Source: Lineus longissimus (Eukaryota; Nemertea; Pilidiophora; Heteronemertea; Lineidae). From it: a DNA stretch of 64,000 nt. The position numbers were made by a program, and so were the translations under genes. Location: the NCBI RefSeq assembly GCF_910592395.1, contig NC_088322.1, positions 2,792,001 through 2,856,000 of the forward strand, given 5' to 3'. The notes beneath the pieces are model-generated. The model saw only the letters and a program-made list of their open reading frames with translations. It was not told the origin of the DNA and did no database searches. Of the stretch, positions 56,243 through 64,000 are shown piece after piece (the stretch's first letter is position 1; every line of letters begins with the position of its first letter).

Positions 56243-58202
56243 AAATGTCACAACCAGGATTTCATATTCTTCAACTACGGTGTTCTCCATTAGGACTGTC
56301 ACAACCTTTGGACGGTCTCTTCCCGCTCTCACAACCTCGAGGGGGCACCACAAAATAGGTAGAGTAGGTATGCCGTGTTTTTGCACTTTTTTATCGCATG
56401 CCCTGTGCTTATAATTTTGGTGCAGTTATATTCGGTATTTGGTACATGTGCTTATAAGTCAACAAAAAATGAGTGATTTTGATGATCAATTGCACCAGGA
56501 TTCATAGTGAGGGCAACATTGATCGGCTATAGCATTTGGTTGGCGCTTTTATATGTACATGTAGTATGGAAAACTACAATCGAATGCAACAATGATTTGG
56601 GAAAAGGTACCTCAAAACTAATTTCCTTTGTAAGTGCATGCACGGATGTGTCCCATTCCCTGCCAATCAAATGGGGACATCCTTTCTGTCCTACCATCGC
56701 TCTGGCACTTCTCTTATTCCACTCGGGTTAGCCATGCTAACCCTTTTACAGGGTTTTTCACTAAGCTCCTCCTCTGCCTTGCCTGGGGCAGTGTCTCCAG
56801 CAAGACTTACAATATTGTGTAGTCACAACCGGAAGGGGGGCAATGTCACAACCAGGACTTCAACTACGGTATTCTCCATTAAGACTGACACAACCTTGGG
56901 CCGGTCTCCTCTGTCTCTTGTGGTGATTTTGCCCCACCGGCCGTTGCCTTTTTCATGGCCTTCTTCAGGCATTGAAACTTATGTCCATGAATACCACGGA
57001 GATATGATCCTTTGTCCTGAAATACCATGATGGAGTTATGATCCTATTTCTATGCAAATACATAGTGTGGGAATAGAGTCCCCACTAGTCTGCACAGGAT
57101 GGTCAATTACTGTCTATCCTATTTAATTGGTAAAAAACATATAATACCTGTATTGGGAGAAATGCATTTGTGGATCTTCTTTAAACCCTATTGTAATTTT
57201 CACTCGTTTTTCTTCGTCTTTGCCCTCTCCTACCAGATAGCTAATGACTATGCCATCCAAGGTCAGTTTGCATACTCGGTTGCACAAACGTCAGCCAATC
57301 AGCTTATCTGGAGAGCCAATCACGCTACAGCAGGAGTTACCTCTGTGCTTCGGACTTCATCGTCTTCAACCGGAAGGCGGGCAATGTCACAACCAGGACT
57401 TTAACTACGGTATTCTCCATTAGGACTGCTACAGCCTTCGGCCGGTCTCCTCTGTCTCTTGAGGTTGTTTTGCCCCACCCTTTGCCTTTTTAATGGCCCT
57501 CACCATGCAGTTTTTATTATGAATAACCCAAAATACTTCATACTGCTCAATCATTATAAATCATTCAAGAATCGCCGGGCCTACAATTATCTTATTTTCA
57601 ATAAATGTCTCACTGTCCTTATCATGTGTCTATATCATATCGGTCATCCTGTCAGTTTGTAAGTCAGGCCATGTGGGGGGAGGGGGGGAGTAGTTCAACA
57701 AAAACCTTTATAGGCCTGACCACCACTCTGGCATTTCACCAATTCCACTCTAACCCTTATACAGGGTGTTCCGCTAAGCTCCCCCTCTGCTTTGCCTGGG
57801 GCGGTGTCTCCAGCAAGACTCTTACAATTTTGTGTAGTCACAACCGGAAGGCGGGCAATGTCACAACCAGGACTTCATAGTCTTCAACTACGGTGTTCTC
57901 CGTTAGGACTGTCACAACCTTGGGGCAGGCACCACAAAAATAGGCATTTTCTATCGCATGCACTGTGCTTATGATGTGAGGTGTTACCAGCGAATGTTGA
58001 ACACTCAAATTCAGCACGCAGGCCTATGCCCGGTGTAATAGGAATGGGTATCCTAGGAATGCAGGACCCAATAATAGCCACGTATTGTCAACCGTTCTGG
58101 TTAATGATTTGGTAGGCGAATGACGTTTTCAGACTTATTTTGCACCCTGTTGCACTTTAGCCGAAATAAAAATGTCCCCATATATTTTCTTTCAGTTGAT
58201 AC

Positions 58203-58557
58203 ACTCCAAATGTCCACATATAATGATGATGTTTTTGTGCACCTTATGTCCCCATATTGACAGTGTGTGTTGTACTCCAAATGTCCACATATGATGAGGA
58301 TGTTTTTGTGCACCTTATGTCCCCATATTGACAGTGTGTGTTGTACTCCAAATGTCCACATATGATGAGGATGTTTTTGTGCACCCGGTGTCCCCATATT
58401 GACAGTGTGCGTTGTACTCCAAATGTCCACATATGATGAGGATGTATTTGTGCACCTTATGTCCCCATATTGACAGTGTGTGTTGTACTCCAAATGTCCA
58501 CATATGATGAGGATGTATTTGTGCACCCGGTGTCCCCATATTGACAATGTGGGACGT
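58203..58557 (+). repeat. 71-bp tandem repeat, five units
   Basis: Units start at 58203, 58274, 58345, 58416 and 58487 with ACTCCAAATGTCCACATA and end GTCCCCATATTGACAGTGTG. Two variants differ at GCACCTTATGTCC versus GCACCCGGTGTCC. The last unit runs directly into the 148-bp duplicate. Confidence 0.95.
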
Positions 58558-58684
58558 ACCTGTTTAAATGGTCAAATTAGTAATCAAATTTATCAGACAG
58601 ATACCTTATAGTCTAATGTTACTTCATGAGAAGTTATTATCTTGTAGCCCTAAGATTAAGGTGGTCCACATTTAGGGGGTTTAG
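58537..58684 (+). repeat. 148-bp dispersed duplicate, copy 2
   Basis: Same as 50594-50741. Its CCCCATATTGACA start is also the end of the 71-bp unit, suggesting that the duplicate was copied together with part of the array. Confidence 0.9.
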
Positions 58685-58720
58685 AGTTAACGTCCCCAAT
58701 TGCCACCTTATACACGTATG

Positions 58721-58753
58721 GGTGTGTGTGTGCGTGTGTGTGTGTGTGTGTGA
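58721..58753 (+). repeat. (GT)n microsatellite
   Basis: GT dinucleotide tract of about 33 bp with one C substitution. Confidence 0.95.
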
Positions 58754-59280
58754 GTTTGTGAACCTGTATTAGTGAGGACCGCAACCAGACAGCACACCTT
58801 TATTGTGAGGGCCGTCTTTACTGTGAGGACCAAAATGCCGGTCCTCACAACCAAACCCGTGCAATCAACTTCGCTTAACATGTCCTTGCTCCTCGACAAT
58901 TTTGAAGCCGGTCCTCAAATCTGCGCTATTCAAGACTTAGTGCGACGATCGTGTGTTATGGTTTTATGTAAGCGGTATAGACGGCGCCACTAGTCTCATC
59001 GTTTTACACACATGGCGTGCGTCATGCACATCTCGACGGGTTCGGAGTTGTACGAGTTCAAATAACTGTTTTGCACTTTAAGTGACGGATTCTCAAAAAA
59101 TCAACTGCGTTCTTGATATTTCATAGTTAAAGAGGATAACAAGAACACGGTTTTGGATATGTTGAAGTGTTCATTATTGGCGTTTTTTTTATGTGAAAAC
59201 TCCGGTACCCATTCGACCCTAAGAAGTCGCCTATCCATCGCCATGCATCGGTCAGCATCAGTACATCATCGATTACTGGC

Positions 59281-59404
59281 ATGACAGAAACACGGACGAC
59301 GACGAGCCGTCGCACGAGGTGGGATCAGGACACGGTAGCAGTTAAATTCATCCTGGAGAAAAGAGATCCAGATTGGTTGAGACCTGACAACATACCAGGA
59401 AAGG
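59281..59404 (+). CDS. Candidate first coding exon of an unnamed gene
   Basis: ATG at 59281 opens MTETRTTTSRRTRWDQDTVA, then VKFILEKRDPDWLRPDNIPG and K, to donor CAGGAAAGG|GTACGT. It is 124 nt and leaves one nucleotide. The exon at 60443 accepts this phase exactly (Lys-Gly-Tyr...). Composition is coding-like and distinct from the surrounding noncoding DNA. No domain was recognised. An upstream noncoding exon or promoter was not identified. Confidence 0.6.
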
Positions 59405-59854
59405 GTACGTAGAATATTGACACCTTTCGATTGTCCAAGCCTCGCGGAACTAGCTGTCGTCAGTCAGTTCATCATGGGGCCATGTCAACTCTGAGCATCA
59501 GAGGCCGACATGGCCGTGTGGGTCATGATGAATGATCGATGCTAGGATTGAACGGTGGACTGTCTCATTCTCTCGGTAATCCTACAGTTTTGCACCCCAC
59601 GGCCCACCTCATAAATTCATTGTTTATGACGAAAACTTTCAGTTTTTATTTTCTGGGACTAGGGTTCTAGTATCTAGAGACGAACACTGACCACCTAAGC
59701 CTAGGCCTAGGGCAAGCCTATCAATCATGCCTACGGCTATAGGCCGCCCTAAACTAAGTCTGTGTCAAAATGTTTTGTTGTCCACATCATGGCATGTTTT
59801 TCGGCCCTAGCGCAAAAACTAACCTACTGTGTAGTACTGGACCGATTTCAAAAA

Positions 59855-60050
59855 TCTCAAAATGTTAACCCCTGAAATGTACCTTCATTGAGACAAGACC
59901 ACTAATGAATATTCATAGGTTGGAGGGTCCAGGCCTATCTATTAGACGAGTGCATGTTTTTTACTCTCAAGTACATATTTGGAGAGGTATTGAAAAGATA
60001 TTTGTTGTGGCAAGTCTACAGATATAAAGAAATTATTTGATGAAAAAATT
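59855..60050 (+). repeat. Dispersed 200-bp repeat, copy 2
   Basis: Aligns with 38545-38750 from TCTCAAAATGTTAACCCC to ATTTGATGAAAAAAT. It lies in the intron between the first two candidate exons of the 59 kb gene. Confidence 0.75.
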
Positions 60051-60442
60051 AATTTCGAATTTTGCTAATTGGGTAATAGGGGGCGTGTTTTGAGTTTTTT
60101 CTGCCAGTTGGCTGAAAAGAGTGGAAATATCAAAGTCTGTCTAATTTGTCGATTATCAAAAAATTTCCGTGGTCAATCACCATTTTATTTTTCACCATTT
60201 ACTTGCCCGACTGTCCGGAATAACATAATCTAAATTTCAGATTCACAACACCACGCGTTCTTTGATGCGTCGCGGTCAAACATTGACAATTTAACTGCTA
60301 AAAGGCTTAAAAAATCAATTGTGGTCTTGTCTCGTCCTCACGATGCCATGTAAACACGTATGTGTGTGCACTTGCAGGGGCTGACGAGGTAAAAGTTCTT
60401 TTCATACGGTATGCATGTTCTCAAATATATTTTGACTTTCAG

Positions 60443-60734
60443 GTTACCGCCAAAGTATTGATGAATACATAGCGATGAAACTGGAGCCTCCTCACAAGTG
60501 CTTTTGAGAATCAAAAAGATGGTCATTCCCTACTTCTCCCTAAAAAGGAGAAGTATCTTGGGAGGTCTAAGGAACACATGAGATTGGCAGACATCTACGA
60601 TTCTGATGGATAATTCTCTGATAGAATCCTGCATGAAGTGAGACGCAGCTTGAGGGGGCATGATACAGCAAGAGGGCAGATGTTTATTGTACTTATGGAT
60701 CTCATTTTTCAAGATTTTGTTTTGTACTTGCAAG
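60443..60734 (+). pseudogene. Second exon of the 59-kb gene, with a frameshift and a stop
   Basis: Acceptor TTTGACTTTCAG|GTTACC and consensus donor TTGCAAG|GTAAGT bound 292 nt. The first part reads GYRQSIDEYIAMKLEP. After a one-base shift in CCTCCTC (about 60487-60493) the frame continues LTSAFENQKDGHSLLLPKKE, KYLGRSKEHMRLADIYDSDG, an in-frame TAA (60611-60613), then FSDRILHEVRRSLRGHDTAR and MFIVLMDLIFQDFVLYLQ. The exon length is exactly one more than a multiple of three plus the phase bases, as expected for a single inserted base. Without correction translation stops at 60507. The gene is either a pseudogene or carries assembly errors. Confidence 0.65.
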
Positions 60735-61043
60735 GTAAGTTTTTTTTACAAACTGATTAATTAAGGGTTAATCATTGCTTATGTTGAAGTTTTTCAAATA
60801 AGTTCCGAAAGGAAATGGATTTCATGCATTTTAAAAAGGGGTACAAATGAGGGGAAAATGTGTATCTGACTGCTGGGTATCCTATTTCCTGTCCTTGATT
60901 TTTGGTCAACTTTGTCATCCAGCACTGCTGCTAGGTGGCAATTTTGAAAATGGTACTTGGCCCTTTTTCTCCAGATGATATTCAAATTGTGTAACTACTT
61001 GTGTGTATGACAAATTTTAGTCCACATCATCAAATGGTTTATG

Positions 61044-61235
61044 CCTGTTTCGCCTATTCCTGTTTCGCCTATTCCTGTTTCGCCTACAGAATTCCTGTTT
61101 CGCCTATTCCTGATTCGCCTATTCCTGTTCCGCCTATTCCTGTTCCGCCTGTTCCTTTTTCGCCTATTTCCTGTTTGGCCTATTTCCTGTTTGGCCTATT
61201 TCCTGTTTCGCCTATTCCTGTTTCGCCTACTTTCC
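61044..61235 (+). repeat. Minisatellite, unit 15-17 bp (TTCGCCTATTCCTG)
   Basis: About twelve units of TTCGCCTATTCCTGT with variants GGCCTATTTCCTGTT, in an intron of the 59 kb gene. Confidence 0.95.
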
Positions 61236-61546
61236 AGTACCCCTACAATAAATCGACTCTCCCACGGGGAACCTTAGGGATGCATGTCCATTTTATGGGG
61301 AAAATGTGAGGGGACAATTGGATGATGTTAACGATGTGATGACAATTTGACTAATCAAATGCCATCAACTTTGTTAACAAACCATGCCATGACCGTTTTG
61401 AAAGAGTCACCTTGAAAGCGGGGACAGTCCGGGACTTATTTGACCATAGGACCATAGGACCATACTGACACACAGTAAAAACTAATAGATTAAGTAGAGT
61501 AAAGCAGTCGTTTATTTTATGAAAACTGAATTCATGAGTTTTTGAA

Positions 61547-62587
61547 AATGAAATGGCCAGGGCCATTGTGCTCACCTCATGTGGAGGAAAGATGGACAAA
61601 GAGCATGGTCTTGTGTCATGTAGTGTTAGGTTTGATGTAGGTCCAAGCAATTACAATTTCCCCAAAATGGCCAATTTACAGTACATTCGACCTCTGTGAC
61701 CTTGAAAAGTAGGTCAAATCAAAGAAGACCCGGGTGACACATTGAATGGTTGTTAGAATTAGATGTACCTATGATATAAAATTGGTGCCAATCGGGCAAG
61801 TCATTACTAGGAATAATGGCATTTTGAAGAATTTAGGATTTGGCCCCCTCCCTGGAGGCCAAACGGCAAATCAGATCGCACCCAACTTCGGTACCTGAGA
61901 TCACCTGACCAAGGGGTACATGTGTACTTAATTTGTGATCAATAGTCATTGCAGTTAAGAAACGTGCCATAGTTACGGCCTGACGGCGAATTTACGCCAT
62001 TTGACCTCTGTGACCTTGACAAGAAGGTCAAATTAAAAACCTGTGTGACATATACTGTATGGTGGTTAGATGTACCCATGATATCAAATTGGTGGCAATC
62101 GGGCAAGAAGTTAAGGAATAATCACATTTTTAAGGTTTTTGGATTTTGCCCCCTGGTGGTCAAGTGGTGAATCATATTGGACCAAACTTTGGTCCCTGAG
62201 ATCACCTGACTAAGGGGTAAATGTGTACCAAATTTGGTATCAATAGTCATTGCAGTTTAGAAACGTGCCATCGTTACATCCTAACGGCTAATTTACACCA
62301 TTTGACCTCTGTGACCTTGAAAAGGAGGTCAAATCAAAAACCCGGAGGATATATGATGCACCTTTGCTAGAAGTACCTACCATATTTTTTTTCAAAATTT
62401 CCCGACTACTATTAAGGGAGATATTGCATATTTTCACTTTTAACGTTTGTCCCCCTGGTGGCCAAACCATGAAACGAATCGGACCGAAACTTGGTCTCCC
62501 AGGTGTCATTACATAAGGGTACATGTGTACCAAGTTTCAACTCAATAGCTCTAACAGTTACGAAACGTGCCCTGCTAACGGACGACG

Positions 62588-62643
<56 letters not shown>

Positions 62644-62668
62644 ACGACGGACGCCACGGTATGGGATA
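61547..62668 (+). repeat. GAC-tailed interspersed repeat, copy B
   Basis: It begins AATGAAATGGCCAGGGCCAT like copy A and is about 95% identical. It has three GACCTCTGTGACCTTG units (61689, 62003, 62303) instead of four and lacks the terminal GCTCACCTC...GAGGTGAGC palindrome, stopping after GGACGCCACGGTATGGGATA. The missing unit matches a deletion between homologous phrases of adjacent monomers. Confidence 0.9.
62578..62652 (+). repeat. (GAC)n microsatellite of copy B
   Basis: About 22 GAC triplets with GGACGAC variants at both edges, homologous in place to 13717-13795. Confidence 0.95.
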
Positions 62669-63078
62669 ATACATAATATTGTACATTCTCATAATTATTT
62701 GATCAAAATCAGCTGTAAAACCCATGTCATAATATACATGTAGGTATATAAAGTCAAACAAGGTGGAAAATACATATCATGATATTATGTCAGACAAGGT
62801 AACTGATGGCATCAACGTAGCTCATTATGTCCCTCTCTCCATTGACGTATTGTTCTTTGAGGCGTAACATGCGTTCGTCAATGCGTACATATGTGGCCCA
62901 AGTTTATCTCATTGCGCATTAATTATTGCAAGCAACACTTGCAGTACTTCATACAGACGATGTGACCTTGTCATGGTTATGTGTACCAAGAGATTGTGTA
63001 CTTCGCCTATAGTTTATTGGGTTACAGATTAAACATGGTCAAGTCAGTTAAGTAAAGGAGTGATATTTGTGTTTTCAG
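62669..63078. other. Intron, no recognised feature
   Basis: Noncoding AT-rich sequence up to the acceptor of the 63079 exon. Confidence 0.5.
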
Positions 63079-63258
63079 AGTCAAACAGGCAGGGAACCAT
63101 GTCCATGGCTCAGATTGAGAAACCTACTGAGATGCAGGGGACCACGGCTCAGATTGAGAAACCTACTGAGATGCCGGGAACTACGGCTCAGATTGAGAAA
63201 CCTACTGAGATGCCGGGAACTACGGCTCAGATTGAGAAACCTACTGAGATGCATAAAG
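63079..63258 (+). CDS. Exon made of 39-bp tandem repeats (AQIEKPTEMPGTT)n
   Basis: Acceptor GTGTTTTCAG|AGTCAAA and donor ATAAAG|GTAAAA; 180 nt, phase 1 on both sides, so it can be skipped or included without changing frame. It encodes SNRQGTMSM and then AQIEKPTEMQGTT, two copies of AQIEKPTEMPGTT and AQIEKPTEMHK. The 39-bp units are nearly identical at nucleotide level, which implies recent expansion or homogenisation. It probably belongs to the 59 kb gene, given the same strand and phase, but the link is not proven. Confidence 0.6.
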
Positions 63259-63548
63259 GTAAAATGTCTTCTCTTTTTTAACTGTTGTGAAAGTTGCCAT
63301 GATTCGTCCAGGTTTCTCAAATAATGGTCGCTAAATCGCATCTTTCATTCAAAAATGGCAAAAAAATCACGTCATGGCACTAGATATTTTGGCTTTCTTT
63401 CAATCACCGCACTACAATTCTGAGTCAGTTAGATGACTTAACCCTTTCGGTACGGACTCCACCTAAATGACTTAAATTACCCTTAAAAGTCATTAAATTC
63501 CCAAAACCAGACAAAAGAATTTTCAAAAAAAAAAAAATTTAAAAAAAG

Positions 63549-63796
63549 GGTTAAAAACTTGTGGAGAACACTGTGCGTTGTGTGGACCAAAATCCAAAGT
63601 CCGCAGAAAAAATGAATTTGAACAGCATAGGGCACCATCATACAGTGAATCCTATAGAAAGAAGCATGCAGCCCCCTTTAGCAGGGTTGGTCGGACAAAG
63701 TGTACACTGGTCTGCATTGATAAAATCCTTGTATCCTTCGAATATCAAGTCACAGACCCTGTTAATCCAGTGTGTAGTCATGTGAGATGTAAATAG
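63549..63796 (+). CDS. Candidate Cys-rich exon, CGEHCALCGPKSKVRRK...
   Basis: An open frame encodes LKTCGEHCALCGPKSKVRRK, NEFEQHRAPSYSESYRKKH, AAPFSRVGRTKCTLVCIDKI and LVSFEYQVTDPVNPVCSHVR, with a stop at 63794-63796. A GTGAGA donor after CSH (63781) could end the exon before that stop. The acceptor is uncertain: AAAAAAAG|GGTTAAAA gives the right phase but lacks a pyrimidine tract. The C-x2-H/C-x2-C spacing and basic residues suggest a zinc-binding or nuclear module, unrecognised. Confidence 0.45.
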
Positions 63797-64000
63797 CCAT
63801 CTTCCATACGCATCACTATTGAAACGGGGACCATGTGTACATTTTTCCGTACCTTTACATATAAACATGCAATAATTTTTTCTTCTCGTCCTCAGGACTC
63901 CACCTAAATCTGTTTGTTGGTGTCTGCTTTGCAGTGCCACTGTTTAGTTTCAATCTTTTATGCCATGCTTTGTCACCCTTGACACACGTGACCAGCCACA
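63797..64000. other. Window end, no recognised feature
   Basis: Short noncoding stretch after the candidate exon; the window ends before any further exon could be recognised. Confidence 0.5.

Larger units (their letters stand above)
53570..57935 (+). repeat. Segmental duplication cluster with GTCACAACC modules
   Basis: A module of about 200 bp (ACCCTTATACAGG...TAAGCTCCTC...GTGTAGTCACAACCGGAAG...AATGTCACAACCAGGA...ATTAGGACTGTCACAACCTT) recurs at least seven times: about 53575, 54185, 55168, 55760, 56245 (partial), 56740 and 57745. A larger duplication of about 0.9 kb links 53939-54840 and 56478-57380 at roughly 96% identity, offset about 2.54 kb. Open frames in the modules are similar between copies but shift frame in places. 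No gene family was recognised. Confidence 0.85.

Noticed and set aside
58101-58547. 148-codon minus-strand repetitive protein (HTVNMGT repeats)
   Set aside because: Direct translation of the 71-bp tandem repeat; because 71 is not a multiple of three, the frame content drifts between units.

Overview
The window is eukaryotic and looks like the genome of a marine invertebrate animal. The evidence is small GT-AG exons in long AT-rich introns, several transposon superfamilies, and the interspersed repeat built on ACCTCTGTGACCTTG with a (GAC)n tail and a GAGGTGAGCTAAAAA end, a type I associate with mollusc, brachiopod, echinoderm and hemichordate genomes. I cannot place the phylum. No rRNA, tRNA, CRISPR or bacterial operon was recognised.

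Minus strand, about 2.7-30.6 kb: eight exons of one conserved gene were reconstructed, and all of their intron phases agree. From 5' to 3' they start near 30629, 29113, 26600, 9922, 5118, 4214, 3573 and 2839. The joined protein reads as the central and C-terminal HEAT-repeat part of TTI1, the TELO2-interacting subunit of the TTT co-chaperone complex. Its N-terminal and extreme C-terminal exons were not found here.

The intron between the 26.5 kb and 9.8 kb exons holds a nest of transposons with resolvable junctions. A pogo/Tigger-type element (10465-24479, TA target) contains a PIF/Harbinger element (10698-22424). That element contains (i) a 2.84 kb element with TTA target duplications inside its transposase ORF, itself carrying the (GAC)n repeat, and (ii) a 5.5 kb GC-rich DIRS-like tyrosine-recombinase retroelement inside its Myb-like ORF. 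Removing each layer restores the ORF beneath it in frame. A separate 1.04 kb element with 54-bp inverted ends and a 9-bp target duplication sits inside a TTI1 coding exon (29405-30444).

Other parts of the TTI1 introns hold a truncated L2/CR1-like LINE (713-1774), a palindromic foldback element with CCGCGG-rich centre (7773-8288), a piggyBac-type MITE with TTAA ends (8984-9487) and further MITEs.

From 31 to 42 kb the sequence is AT-rich and repeat-dominated: MITEs, hairpins, a 145-150 bp tandem family, minisatellites, and the first copies of a dispersed family marked by the palindrome CCAAATGGGGAC and its complement. At 42.2-44.0 kb three phase-consistent plus-strand exons form the 3' end of a gene for an acidic/lysine-rich protein ending in a small Trp/Cys module. 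From 46 to 58.7 kb lies a patchwork of tandem and segmental duplications (723-bp units, 71-bp units, a 2.55-kb duplication, a micro-inversion). From 59.3 to 63.8 kb plus-strand exons of an unrecognised gene appear, one exon carrying both a frameshift and a stop, plus a second copy of the (GAC)n repeat.
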